Shown one piece after another: positions 19,585-27,806 of a stretch of DNA of 64,000 bases. This stretch comes from Accumulibacter sp. Lineage in GTDB: Bacteria > Pseudomonadota > Gammaproteobacteria > Burkholderiales > Rhodocyclaceae. A program made the position numbers and the translations under genes. The notes beneath the pieces were generated by a model. It was not told where the DNA came from. It did not search any database and saw nothing but the letters and a program-made list of their open reading frames with translations. Position 1 is the stretch's first letter, and the number at the start of each line of letters is the position of its first letter. The DNA is taken from NCBI GenBank assembly GCA_024235695.1, contig JACKLX010000015.1, positions 1 through 64,000 of the forward strand, in the 5' to 3' direction.

Positions 19585-19689
19585 GTCGCGCGGCGCATTG
19601 ATTCTGCTGGATTTTCGCCCGGGACCACTTTGCGCTGATGACGCGGCGCACAATTTCGGGGCGCCGGAGGGTGTTTCGGCGCAGGGAGT

Positions 19690-19716
19690 TGGTGCGCAGT
19701 TGGCCGCAACGCACCA
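19690..19716. repeat. Inverted repeat upstream of the nirB sigma-54 promoter
   Basis: TGGTGCG and CGCACCA form perfect 7-bp arms separated by 13 bp. The site is about 105-130 bp upstream of the -24 element, where enhancer-binding activators usually sit. The arm order is opposite to the classical NtrC site (GCACCA-N3-TGGTGC), so the identity of the binding protein is open. Confidence 0.4.
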
Positions 19717-19734
19717 GACCTGGCGGTGGCCGCG

Positions 19735-21057
19735 CTAGCGCATGACAAACGCTTCCTGATGGAAGCGCAGGCGGCTGTGCCAGACCTTGCTCAGGCCTTC
19801 GCGCAAGGCCTCGGCGAGTCCCTGCGGGCCGCAGAACCAGACCTCGGCCGGGCGTGTGCTATTGCCGCCGGCGGCCAGCGTTTCGGCGCTGAGTTGCTGC
19901 CCTTGCCGTGAGTCATGCACCTGCAGGCGGATGGTCGGCAGTCGATCGCACAGTGCCTCCAGCCGGGCGACGAAGGGGTCGCCATGGCGGTTGCCGGTGC
20001 AGTAGTGCAGATCCGCCGCCGGTGCGTCGCCGGTCCGGCTCTGCAGCGCTTCCAGCCAGGCCAGGAAGGGCGTCACGCCGATGCCGCCGGCGATCCATAT
20101 CTGCTGCGTGTCACGCTGCTGGCGGGCGATGTCGAAACGTCCGTAGGGCCCTTCGACGCTCACTGGCTGGCCGGCCGTCAGGTACCGGGCGAGGCGGCGG
20201 GTGTAGTCGCCCAGTGCCTTGATCTGGAGGGTGATCTCGCGGTTGCCGCGGTCGGCGCTGGCGATCGTGAAGGGGTGCTGTCCTTCGCCCGGGTCGAAGC
20301 TGACGAAAGCGAACTGGCCAGCCCGATGGCCGGGCCAATCGCGGTCGAGGCGGCAGCATACGGTGATTACTTCGGCACTCGCGTGGCTGACCGAAACAAC
20401 CTCGCCGCGCACCTGCCGGGAGCGACCGATGCGCCCGCCCAGCGACACGACACTGCCGTAGACGCCGCCGGCAATCAGCACGGCCAGCAGCACACCGACC
20501 GGCTGCGTCCAGTAAGCCAGCGGCGCCAGCAGCAGTGCATGCAAGGCGAGCATCAGGTAGAGCAGCGGCATCACCCGGTGCAGGAATCGCCAGAGCCGGT
20601 ACGGGAAGCGCCGCCACAGGGTGATCGCCAGCATCGCCAGGACGACATAGATCGCCCATTCGCCAAGGTCTTTCGCCAGATCGCGCAGAACCTCCAGGAA
20701 ACCGCTGTAGTTCTCCTTCGGCACGCGCCCCGCACGGCCGACCAGCGCCTTCAGGATGTCGCTCGACATCTCGATCAGCCAGTGCAGCGCGGCGAAGCCG
20801 CAGGCCATGATCCCCGCCCACTTGTGCGTGCGATAGATACGGTCCATGCCGGCCAGCGGGCCTTCGAGCCATGCCGGGCGCGTCGCCAGGAACATGGCTA
20901 CCGACATCAGCGAGATCGACAACAGGCCGCTCAGGTACAGCGCCTGCTGGCGCAGGACCCACAGCGGCGCGCCGCCGGACGGTGTGCCGGCGACCAGGGC
21001 ATGCCAGCCCCAGGCCAGCGAGACGATGGTGATGATCAGGGCGAGAACGGTTTTCAT
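19735..21057 (-). CDS. Ferric-reductase-like transmembrane / ferredoxin-NADP reductase-type protein
   Basis: The product is 440 residues. The N-terminal half has about six membrane helices with paired histidines typical of the ferric reductase/NOX heme b domain (HKWAGIMACGFAALHWLIEM, LWRFLHRVMPLLYLMLALHAL). The C-terminal half is an FAD/NAD(P)-binding module with HRAGQFAFVSF, HPFTIAS, VEGPYGRFD, WIAGGIGVTPFLAWLE and a final WFCGPQGLAEALR. It would carry electrons from NAD(P)H across the inner membrane. With the PepSY protein and two small cytochromes c downstream it forms a redox cluster; the final acceptor is unknown. Confidence 0.85.
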   Translation of the reverse strand: MKTVLALIITIVSLAWGWHALVAGTPSGGAPLWVLRQQALYLSGLLSISLMSVAMFLATRPAWLEGPLAGMDRIYRTHKWAGIMACGFAALHWLIEMSSDILKALVGRAGRVPKENYSGFLEVLRDLAKDLGEWAIYVVLAMLAITLWRRFPYRLWRFLHRVMPLLYLMLALHALLLAPLAYWTQPVGVLLAVLIAGGVYGSVVSLGGRIGRSRQVRGEVVSVSHASAEVITVCCRLDRDWPGHRAGQFAFVSFDPGEGQHPFTIASADRGNREITLQIKALGDYTRRLARYLTAGQPVSVEGPYGRFDIARQQRDTQQIWIAGGIGVTPFLAWLEALQSRTGDAPAADLHYCTGNRHGDPFVARLEALCDRLPTIRLQVHDSRQGQQLSAETLAAGGNSTRPAEVWFCGPQGLAEALREGLSKVWHSRLRFHQEAFVMR

Positions 21058-21128
21058 GGTGCGCAGCTCATTCAGCGAAGTTCGGGAATCGGCCAGCGGT
21101 CGGCGGGCGCGGTGGCGAGGTTGGCGGC

Positions 21129-21548
21129 TTACTTGCCGGCCGGCCCGATGGCCGGGGCCTTGCCTGGTGGCAGGTCGTCGCGGCAGCGCCTTTCGTTGCA
21201 GTCGGCGGCTGCGCGCTGGCGCTGGTCGGTGGCATTGCCGTCGCGCTGGCGTCCGCCCTGGCGATCGTCGATCACCTCGCCGGTCTGCGGATGGACGTAG
21301 AACTTCGTTCGCTGGCCGTCGCGGTTGGTCGCGCGGACTTCGTAGCTGCCGTGTTCACGCTCGATCTTTTCGATATTGCGGTAACCCGCGGCCTCGAGCT
21401 TCTGGTGTATCTGCGGGATCGACAGCCATTGGCGATCGGCGGCCGCAGCGGCGCGCTTTTCGTCGCTGAATGCCGGGGCAAACGATGCGCTGGCGGCGCC
21501 GAGGACGATACCGGCGGCCAGTGCGGCAAGGAAGTTTTTCAGTAACAT
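21129..21548 (-). CDS. PepSY domain-containing periplasmic protein
   Basis: The product is 139 residues with a signal peptide (FLAALAAGIVLGAASASFAPA). A PepSY-like domain follows (LSIPQIHQKLEAAGYRNIEKIEREHGSYEVRA, split here into its core WLSIPQIHQKLE and YEVRATNRDGQRTKFYVHP, ending GEVID). The tail is charged and contains two cysteines. The gene lies between the ferric-reductase-like gene and the diheme cytochrome gene on the same strand. A second PepSY protein is encoded divergently at 22.8 kb, so the cluster holds two. Confidence 0.8.
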   Translation of the reverse strand: MLLKNFLAALAAGIVLGAASASFAPAFSDEKRAAAAADRQWLSIPQIHQKLEAAGYRNIEKIEREHGSYEVRATNRDGQRTKFYVHPQTGEVIDDRQGGRQRDGNATDQRQRAAADCNERRCRDDLPPGKAPAIGPAGK

Positions 21549-21642
21549 GACGGCAATCTCCGGTTGAGCGGTCGCCTGCCTGTGCGCGTGACCGCAAAAT
21601 GATTGGCCAAGAGGCTGGTATTGCGGCAGGACAAGGCCTGAT

Positions 21643-22134
21643 CTAATCGTCGTAGTAGCCGCGTTCCGCCGCGGCGTGGCAGGCGACGCAGTTGGCCTTG
21701 CTGCGCACGTCCTTGTGCTGCCACTCCCAGGCGGGAACCTCGCGGTGCTCGCGCAGCCAGCGGGAGAGTTCGGTGATGCGCAGCGGCGCCTTGGTCGTCG
21801 AGCTGCCGCGCAGCAGCTTGTCGCCGTAGCGCCGGCCGCCGGTATCGCCGGCGTTGGCCACCAGATAGTCGGTGATGTGCGCAGCCGTCGCCGCGTCGAC
21901 GCTGGCGTCGTCGCCGAAGTGGTTTTTGAGGTCGGCCATCATTCGTTGCCACGAACTGGCGGGCAGCATCGAAGGCGGGAAGGCGAGGTGGCAGCTGCCG
22001 CATTCTTCCTTGACGACCGCGTCGTTGACCGGCGCGAAATAGTGGCTGCCGCCGGCCTGGGCACGCTGGAAAAGCAGCGCGGAAAAGGCAACGGCGATGA
22101 GACCGAGGGCAATCGGGCGATAGGGCAGATTCAT
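21643..22134 (-). CDS. Diheme cytochrome c
   Basis: The product is 163 residues with a signal peptide (ALGLIAVAFSALLFQRAQA) and two CXXCH heme-c sites, CGSCH near residue 45 and CVACH near residue 150. The motifs GSHYFAPVNDAVVKEECGSCH and RITELSRWLREHREVPAWEW match the DHC (pfam09626) family. It is periplasmic and should exchange electrons with the adjacent membrane reductase and the monoheme DUF1924 protein. Confidence 0.88.
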   Translation of the reverse strand: MNLPYRPIALGLIAVAFSALLFQRAQAGGSHYFAPVNDAVVKEECGSCHLAFPPSMLPASSWQRMMADLKNHFGDDASVDAATAAHITDYLVANAGDTGGRRYGDKLLRGSSTTKAPLRITELSRWLREHREVPAWEWQHKDVRSKANCVACHAAAERGYYDD

Positions 22135-22167
22135 GGCTTCCTCCTTGACGGGCGACGGCGGTCTTGC

Positions 22168-22587
22168 CTATTGGCTGAGCATGAAGCTGAGCCAGTCGCC
22201 TTTTTCCTGCGGCGTACATTCGCGGCCGAGTACTTCATTGCAATTGCGCTTGAACCATTTCTCGACCTTGGCCGGGTCGGTGTAGCGGCCGGGGCTCACC
22301 GACACGGCGAGCGGGTCGATCGCTTTACCGGCAGGCGTCTGGCCGGCCGTGCGCGGGTCCTTGGCGTGGCAACTGGTGCACGTCGGCGTAGCCGCCTTGC
22401 CGCCGGCGAACGAATTGCGGTGAAAGGCTTCGCCGCGCGTTGCCGAGAATCCTGCGAAGGCCGGGTCGGTTTTCTTCGCGGCGGCGGCGTAGCCGGCAAG
22501 CAGGTCGTCGCGTGGCGCGGCGACGGCGGTGACGCGGGCCAGTGCCAGCGTCACCGCCAGCAGCAGCCTGTTTTTTCGTGCATTCAT
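22168..22587 (-). CDS. DUF1924 monoheme cytochrome
   Basis: The product is 139 residues from ATG 22587, which has a GAGGAAG ribosome-binding site; the frame is open further upstream but the homologous part starts here. A signal peptide (LLLAVTLALARVTAVAA) is followed by one heme-c site CTSCH in TPTCTSCHAKDPR. The C-terminal block (KWFKRNCNEVLGRECTPQEKGDW) is characteristic of DUF1924 proteins. DUF1924 and DHC genes commonly occur together with a cytochrome b or flavocytochrome partner. It is the first gene of the redox operon on this strand. Confidence 0.85.
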   Translation of the reverse strand: MNARKNRLLLAVTLALARVTAVAAPRDDLLAGYAAAAKKTDPAFAGFSATRGEAFHRNSFAGGKAATPTCTSCHAKDPRTAGQTPAGKAIDPLAVSVSPGRYTDPAKVEKWFKRNCNEVLGRECTPQEKGDWLSFMLSQ

Positions 22588-22639
22588 GATCGCTTCCTCG
22601 GTGTTGCGGTTCGACATGGCGCCACTTTGCCTGCCCTTC

Positions 22640-22680
22640 GCTGAACGCTTGCTGAAGCGCCCGTTCATCCTGCGTTCAGC
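22640..22680. promoter_or_regulatory. Four phased half-sites between divergent redox and two-component operons
   Basis: TGAA occurs at 22642 and 22653 and its complement TTCA at 22664 and 22675, all four exactly 11 bp apart. The outer arms GCTGAACGC (22640-22648) and GCGTTCAGC (22672-22680) form a perfect 9-bp inverted repeat. Tandem half-sites at 11-bp spacing are the mode used by OmpR/PhoB-family regulators, and one such regulator is encoded by the divergent operon. The site lies 53 bp upstream of the DUF1924 start and 104 bp upstream of the PepSY start, so it could serve both. Confidence 0.6.
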
Positions 22681-22783
22681 CATTCCGGCGTAAAAAGCAG
22701 GAAGCCGGGTAGCACGTGATCGCGCTGGTGCTGCGGCCCGGAAAGCCCTTATCGCAAGAAATCAGCTCCGTTACACTCTCGAG

Positions 22784-23155
22784 ATGCTTCCTTTGTTCAA
22801 AGCCTTGTTCGCCGCCGCCACGATCCTGCTGTCCTGGGCCGGCACCAGCGTCGCCGGTGACGGGCACCAGCACGACCACGACCATGATCGCGCCCGGCAG
22901 GCCCTCGAAGCCGGCGAGGTGCTGCCGCTGCGGACGATCATCGAGCGCGTCGAGCGCGATTACCCCGGGCAGATCGTCGAGGTCGAACTCGATCGCGAGC
23001 ACGGCCGCTGGGAATACGAGATCAAGCTGCTGCAACGTGGTGGATCGCTGCTCAAGCTCAAGGTCGACGCGCGCGAAGGTACCGTTCTCGGGGTCAGGGG
23101 ACGTAAGGGCGGCGGCCAGGCCGAGCGCAGCCGGCGCGGCGGAGCAGACGACTGA
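22784..23155 (+). CDS. Histidine-rich PepSY domain protein
   Basis: The product is 123 residues. A signal peptide (LFKALFAAATILLSWAGTSVA) is followed by a metal-binding-looking HQHDHDHD stretch. The PepSY core is LPLRTIIERVERDYPGQIVE and WEYEIKLLQRGGSLLKLKVD, and the tail is basic. It overlaps the response regulator gene by one base (TGATG), so it is the first gene of a three-gene operon with the regulator and kinase. It may bind metal in the periplasm and influence the kinase, which is inference. Confidence 0.82.
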   Translation: MLPLFKALFAAATILLSWAGTSVAGDGHQHDHDHDRARQALEAGEVLPLRTIIERVERDYPGQIVEVELDREHGRWEYEIKLLQRGGSLLKLKVDAREGTVLGVRGRKGGGQAERSRRGGADD

Positions 23156-23817
23156 TGCGCATCCTGGTCGTCGAAGACGAACCATTGCTGCAGACGCAAC
23201 TGGCCGATGCCCTGCGATCGGCAGGCTACGCCGTCGATACCGCGGGCAACGGCGTTGACGCCCACCATCTCGGTGACAGCGCTTCGCACGACGCGGTCGT
23301 TCTCGACCTCGGCCTGCCGCAGATCGACGGCATCACCGTCCTCAGGAAGTGGCGTGCCGCCGGTCGCGATATGCCGGTATTGATTCTGACGGCGCGCGAC
23401 GGCTGGCATGAAAAGGTTTCCGGCATCGACGCCGGTGCCGACGACTATCTGACCAAACCGTTCCACATGGAAGAACTGCTCGCCCGCTTGCGCGCACTGA
23501 TCCGCCGCGCTGGCGGCCACGCCAGCGCCGAACTGGTCTGCGGGCCGCTGACCCTCGATACGCGTAACGGCCGGGCGACGGTGAACGGCCAGGCGTTGGC
23601 GCTGACCAGCCACGAATACCGCGTGCTGGCGTACCTGATGCACCATCGTGAGCAGGTCATTTCACGCAGCGACCTGGTCGAGCACATCTACGCGCAGGAC
23701 TTCGATCGCGATTCGAACACCGTCGAGGTGTTCATTGCGCGGCTGCGCAAGAAACTGCCGCCGGGGCTGATCGAAACAGTGCGCGGCCTCGGCTATCGGC
23801 TGACGGCGCCCCGGTGA
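23155..23817 (+). CDS. OmpR-family response regulator
   Basis: The product is 220 residues. Its receiver has EDE at residues 7-9, phospho-acceptor Asp51 (VVLDLGLPQIDG) and the TKPFHMEEL segment. The winged-helix output domain includes LTSHEYRVLAYLMHHREQVISR and SNTVEVFIARLRKKL. It overlaps the gene before by one base and the kinase gene after by four (GTGA). PhoP/QseB-like regulators bind 11-bp-spaced half-sites such as those found at 22.64 kb. Confidence 0.92.
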   Translation: MRILVVEDEPLLQTQLADALRSAGYAVDTAGNGVDAHHLGDSASHDAVVLDLGLPQIDGITVLRKWRAAGRDMPVLILTARDGWHEKVSGIDAGADDYLTKPFHMEELLARLRALIRRAGGHASAELVCGPLTLDTRNGRATVNGQALALTSHEYRVLAYLMHHREQVISRSDLVEHIYAQDFDRDSNTVEVFIARLRKKLPPGLIETVRGLGYRLTAPR

Positions 23818-25253
23818 ACCTGCTCGCAGCGCGCGGATCGCTACGCATCCGTCTGCTGGCCGGCACGCTGTTCTGGATCGCCGCGTCGATCGCCATCGCT
23901 GCCTGGGGCCTCGGCAGCCTGTTCCGCGAGCATGTCGCGACGCAGTTCAACGGCGAACTGAGAACGCACCTCGACCAGCTGACGGCCCACCTGGCGGTCG
24001 ATGGGCAGGGCCATCCGACGCTTGCCGTGCCGCTCAGCGACCCGCGCCTGCGCCTGCCGTACAGCGGCCTCTACTGGCAGATCGACGAGCTTGGCGAAGG
24101 CGGCGCGAAGGCTGGCGCCGCCGCGGGCGGCGAGCGGGCAAAGCAGGTGGCGGCCGGCAGTTTGCGCTCGCGCTCGCTGTGGGACAGCGTGCTCGATGTG
24201 CCGCCCGACGCGCCTGCCGACGGCGAGATCCATCGGCACCGGGTGGCCGGTCCGGCAGACAGCATGCTCGGCATGGTCGAGCGGGTGGTGCGCATCGACG
24301 ACCCGGCGGCGGGTCTGCCGCGATCCTTCCGGCTGATCGTCGCGGCCGACGAGCGCCTGATGGTCGAACCAGTGGCGAGGTTCGACGGCGCGCTGTGGCT
24401 GGCCCTCGGCGTGCTCGCGGCAGGGCTGGTGGTCGCCGCGCTGGTGCAGGTGAGCGTCGGGTTGGCACCGCTGCGCAAGCTGCACGGAGCGCTGGGACGC
24501 GTACGCAACGGCGATGCGCAAACGCTGGTCGGCAAGTTTCCGGCCGAGGTCATGCCGCTGGTAGATGAATTCAACAGCGTCCTGACGCAGAACGCCGAGG
24601 TCGTCGAGCGCGCACGCACGCACGCCGGCAATCTCGCGCATGCGCTGAAGACGCCGCTCAGCGTTCTCGCCAACGCCGCCACCGGCAAGGACGACGAACT
24701 CGCCCGCCTGGTCGTCACCCAGGTAGACACCGCGAAACGCCAGGTCGACTACCACCTGGCGCGTGCCCAGGCAGCCGCCGCGATGCGCGTCCCCGGCGCC
24801 AGGACGACGGTTCGGCCGGTACTCGAAGGACTGTTGCGGACGATGCGACGGATTCACGCCGGGCGGCAGCTCGAACTTGTCCTGCAGCCGATCGCCGGAG
24901 ATCCGGCATTTCGGGGCGAGGAGAACGACCTTCAGGAAATGCTCGGCAACCTGCTCGACAACGCCTGCAAGTGGGCCCGCAGCCGCGTCGAGGTCGACGC
25001 CCGTCTCGAACAGGGGAGCCTGCTGATCCGCGTCGACGACGACGGCCAGGGGATCGCCGCCGCCGACCGCGACGCCGTTCTCCGCCGTGGCGTTCGCGCC
25101 GACCAGCAGGTGCCGGGGACCGGCCTGGGACTGTCGATCGCCGACGATCTCGCGCAGCTCTACGGCGGCGAACTCGCCCTGGCCGATTCGCCGCTGGCAG
25201 GCTTGCGCGTCGTGCTGAGGCTGCCGGCGGCCGGCAGCGCCGTGGGTGGATAG
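23814..25253 (+). CDS. PhoQ-like sensor histidine kinase
   Basis: The product is 479 residues and starts with GTG, overlapping the regulator stop. Membrane segments lie near residues 14-35 and 193-215, framing a periplasmic domain of about 155 residues. The HisKA motif is degenerate in the PhoQ manner (NLAHALKTPLSVLANA, His276). The ATP-binding domain has NLLDNACKWARSRVEV, DDGQGIAAADRDAVLRRG and GTGLGLSIADDLAQLYGG. PhoQ-type kinases answer to divalent cations or antimicrobial peptides; the His-rich PepSY gene beside it hints at metal, which is a guess. Confidence 0.9.
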   Translation: MNLLAARGSLRIRLLAGTLFWIAASIAIAAWGLGSLFREHVATQFNGELRTHLDQLTAHLAVDGQGHPTLAVPLSDPRLRLPYSGLYWQIDELGEGGAKAGAAAGGERAKQVAAGSLRSRSLWDSVLDVPPDAPADGEIHRHRVAGPADSMLGMVERVVRIDDPAAGLPRSFRLIVAADERLMVEPVARFDGALWLALGVLAAGLVVAALVQVSVGLAPLRKLHGALGRVRNGDAQTLVGKFPAEVMPLVDEFNSVLTQNAEVVERARTHAGNLAHALKTPLSVLANAATGKDDELARLVVTQVDTAKRQVDYHLARAQAAAAMRVPGARTTVRPVLEGLLRTMRRIHAGRQLELVLQPIAGDPAFRGEENDLQEMLGNLLDNACKWARSRVEVDARLEQGSLLIRVDDDGQGIAAADRDAVLRRGVRADQQVPGTGLGLSIADDLAQLYGGELALADSPLAGLRVVLRLPAAGSAVGG

Positions 25254-25484
25254 GCGCCAGGCCGCAGGAGTGGTACACCCATGTGGACGGCAGTGAATGG
25301 CGGCTGGTTCTCGGAGATCGGGCCTGAAAGCCCCGGGCACTGCACCCCTGCGTTGCAGGATCTTGACCACGCTTTGGCGAAGCGCACATACTCCAAACGA
25401 TGCCGCCGGCTTCGCTGTATGTCTTCTTCGGCACACATCCGCCAACCGCTAGGCTGGCGGCGACTTTGCGGAGTAAGCGCCACG

Positions 25485-25814
25485 ATGATCGACGTGGCAA
25501 CCATACGCGCCGCCGCCGCTCGACTGGTCGCGGCCGCCACCTCACCAGCCCGCGTCATTCTCTTCGGATCCTACGCGCTCGGCATGGCTGACGAGGGTTC
25601 TGACCTCGACCTGATGGTCATCGAACGGGAAGTACCGGACAGGGCGGCCGAATACATGCGCTTGATGGATGCCGTCGGTCGACTGGCTCCAGGGGTGGGC
25701 CTGGACTTGCTGATTTACCCCCTGAGTGAATTCGAGCGGCGTGGCCAGGTTCCCGGCACGGTGCTGTTCGAGGCACGCAGCGAAGGTCAGGTCTTGCATG
25801 ACGCCCTCACTTGA
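25485..25814 (+). CDS. MNT-family nucleotidyltransferase (antitoxin-type)
   Basis: The product is 109 residues from ATG 25485. The minimal nucleotidyltransferase motif is present: ILFGSYALGMADEGSDLDLM, with GS and the SDxD pair of metal-binding aspartates, and a further acidic residue near LDLLIYPLSEF. MntA-type proteins inactivate a partner HEPN ribonuclease by adding AMP to it. Its stop overlaps the start of an adjacent HEPN reading frame by 17 bp, the usual arrangement for such pairs, but that partner is frameshifted. The pair lies between the redox operon and the NUDIX/ybiB/nasA run. Confidence 0.85.
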   Translation: MIDVATIRAAAARLVAAATSPARVILFGSYALGMADEGSDLDLMVIEREVPDRAAEYMRLMDAVGRLAPGVGLDLLIYPLSEFERRGQVPGTVLFEARSEGQVLHDALT

Positions 25815-26138
25815 GGAAGCACTCCGGTTGCTGCGCCTTGCCCAGCGCGATCTGCGAACCTACCGTATCGTCGCCGGCCATCCGGATGCATCCTTTCCGC
25901 CACATGCTTCCATGCCCAGCAGAGCGTAGAAAAGGCGCTGAAGGCTGTCCTGACGGCGCGTCGCGCAAGCTTTCCCCGTACGCACAACCTGGAAGAGCTG
26001 GGCCTGCTCGTCGCCGACACAGGCATCGACCTGCCCGCGCCCAGCGAGGATTTGCGACGGCTCACACCTTTCGCGGTGGACTTTCGCTATGACGAAGAAA
26101 CCGTCGCGCCGATGTGTTGTGCAATCATCGTGTGCTGA
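25798..26138 (+). pseudogene. HEPN-domain toxin gene broken by a frameshift
   Basis: The first frame (ATG 25798) reads MTPSLEEALRLLRLAQRDLR and continues to about DASF, then stops at a TAG at 25927. The second frame, offset by two, continues the same HEPN domain from about 25905 (CFHAQQSVEKALKAVLTARR, FPRTHNLEEL, FAVDFRYDEE) to a TGA at 26136. A net one-base insertion or two-base deletion near 25891-25908 would restore one protein of about 113 residues. CFHAQQSVEKALKA is the classical HEPN helix, and the THNLEEL block is the conserved C-terminal region. A sequencing error is the other explanation. Confidence 0.8.
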
Positions 26139-26322
26139 CCGCCGGCGTCCATTGCGCTCCGTGCAGATGGTCGGACGTGGGTTGTGCGGCGAGAAGAACG
26201 GCGGCTCAGCGCGTTGCCGCTGTGGCCTTGATAGGCCGGATGCCGCTTCTCGCACTTGCCGCCGCACCGTCCAGGCATGCGTTCCGACGGCTGGCCGCGG
26301 GCACCGGCTTTGGCCGACCAGC

Positions 26323-26721
26323 TCATCCCGGCGAGGAAAGAGACCGGCAATCGCACTGCTTGCGAACGCCACAATAGCGCTCGAGGATCTGCCGCGTCGC
26401 AGCCGACATCCTTGCGGCGAGCCGTGCATCGTCGCGATCGAAGAAATGCAGGGCAGCCGCGTCGTCGCAGGCGATCGGCTGGCCGCTGGCGGTCGCCCAG
26501 ACGACATTGTGGCAATTGGTCGCGGACTCATGGGTGAACAGGAACTGCAGCGAGTCTGCGAGCAGGCAGGTTTCCTCCGTGAGTTCACGTGCCGCCGCCT
26601 GCAGGCGAGATTCCTCGGGATTGATGCCGCCTCCGGGCAGCAGGATCAGTCCGCCGCGGTTTTCCACCAGCAGGATTCGTCCGTCGATCTCGACGATCAC
26701 GGTGGCTCTTTGTCGCTTCAT
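26323..26721 (-). CDS. NUDIX hydrolase
   Basis: The product is 132 residues. The Nudix box reads GGGINPEESRLQAAARELTE followed by ETC, fitting G-x5-E-x7-REUxEE, except that the usual Gly after the final EE-x is Cys. Such enzymes cleave nucleoside diphosphates linked to another group. The C-terminal section includes FFDRDDARLAARMSAATRQILERY. It is on the same strand as ybiB and nasA and 73 bp downstream of ybiB, so it may be read from the nasA promoter. Confidence 0.85.
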   Translation of the reverse strand: MKRQRATVIVEIDGRILLVENRGGLILLPGGGINPEESRLQAAARELTEETCLLADSLQFLFTHESATNCHNVVWATASGQPIACDDAAALHFFDRDDARLAARMSAATRQILERYCGVRKQCDCRSLSSPG

Positions 26722-26794
26722 TGGCTTACTCCATGGGTGTCTGGGAGCCGCGCCGCCGGCTGGGGGGCGCCCAGCCCGGTCGGCGGGCAGGGCG

Positions 26795-27787
26795 CTAGAC
26801 GGTCGTCAGGCCGTTGCCCTCGACCGCTACCAGTGCCTTGGCCTGATTGAAGTCGCTGGCGCGACCGCAGCCGTAGAGGCAGCAGGCGAGCTGGTTGGCG
26901 AGCGGACTGGGCAGCGGCAGGTCGCCGGCGAGTACGCGCTGCATCCAGGCGACGGTCGTGCCGGCGTCGCAGCTGTCGGGAAGCTGTGGCAGTGCCCGCA
27001 GGCTGTCGCGCTCGGCTTCGAAAAGGACGTCGCAGACGCCGTCGTGCAGGTACTCGATCATCGGCCGGCGTTTGGGATTGGCGAAGGGCTCGCCTTCGGT
27101 GCCGCGCAGCAGCAGCGCGTGCGCCCCGCTCATGGTCAGTACCGTGCGCATGCTGGCGATGTAGTCGGGGTGGGTCGCCGCGGCGAGCAGCAGCGCTTGG
27201 CCGCGAAAGGGGTCGAGCATCTTGACCAGGCTGTGCGCGCTGTTGCGCAGGCCGAGACGGCTGCGCAAGGCGAGTTGTCGGTCAAGGCCGGGGGCGATCA
27301 GCGGCAGCGGCAGGTAGGCGAGACGGTATTCGTCGATCGCCAGTTGCACCTGCGGCAGAGTGGTACACGCCTGCACGCCGAACTCCGCGAAGATCTGTTC
27401 GCTGGTGACGCGTCCGTAGTCGTCGCTGACGCCATGCACCAGCACCGGCACGCCGAAGCGCTGCAGCAGCAAGGCCAGCAGGGGCGTCAGATTGGCGGCC
27501 CGGCGGGCGCCGTTGTAGGTCGGGATGACCACCGGGCGAAGCTGCCCTGCCGGACGATCGAGCGCCGGCAGGCGTTCTTCGGCCGCGACCAGGAAGCCGC
27601 TCATCTCGTCGACGGTTTCGGTCTTCATGCGCAGGGCGATGGCGATTGCGCCCTGCTCGAGGTCCGGTACGGCGCCGTCGAGAATCGCGCCGTAGAGCTG
27701 TTGTGCCTCGGCGCGTGACATGTCGCGGGCACCTTCGGCGCCCCGCCCGATCTCCCTGATGAACGCCGCGAAATCCGTCGAATTCAT
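26795..27787 (-). CDS. ybiB: YbiB/TrpD2-type glycosyl transferase-family DNA-binding protein
   Basis: The product is 330 residues with the anthranilate phosphoribosyltransferase fold. An N-terminal helical domain (MSRAEAQQLYGAILDGAVPDLE split from the GAIAIALRMKTETVDEMSGF block) is followed by VVIPTYNGARRAANLTPLLA and VLVHGVSDDYGRVTSEQIF. The phosphoribosyl site glycine motif of true TrpD is replaced, as in YbiB, which binds nucleic acid rather than making tryptophan. It starts 20 bp after nasA. ybiB often follows assimilatory nitrate reductase genes in betaproteobacteria, though the reason is not known. Confidence 0.85.
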   Translation of the reverse strand: MNSTDFAAFIREIGRGAEGARDMSRAEAQQLYGAILDGAVPDLEQGAIAIALRMKTETVDEMSGFLVAAEERLPALDRPAGQLRPVVIPTYNGARRAANLTPLLALLLQRFGVPVLVHGVSDDYGRVTSEQIFAEFGVQACTTLPQVQLAIDEYRLAYLPLPLIAPGLDRQLALRSRLGLRNSAHSLVKMLDPFRGQALLLAAATHPDYIASMRTVLTMSGAHALLLRGTEGEPFANPKRRPMIEYLHDGVCDVLFEAERDSLRALPQLPDSCDAGTTVAWMQRVLAGDLPLPSPLANQLACCLYGCGRASDFNQAKALVAVEGNGLTTV

Positions 27788-27806
27788 GCCCTCTCCGATG
27801 TTCTCC

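Noticed and set aside
19690-19716. Inverted repeat upstream of nirB as an NtrC site
   Set aside because: The half-sites face the opposite way from the NtrC consensus and the spacer is too long, so I list it only as an inverted repeat.
16773-19748. An apparent 991-residue protein with NirD at its end
   Set aside because: Only the last 102 residues are real (nirD). The rest is an out-of-frame reading of nirB that happens to stay open.
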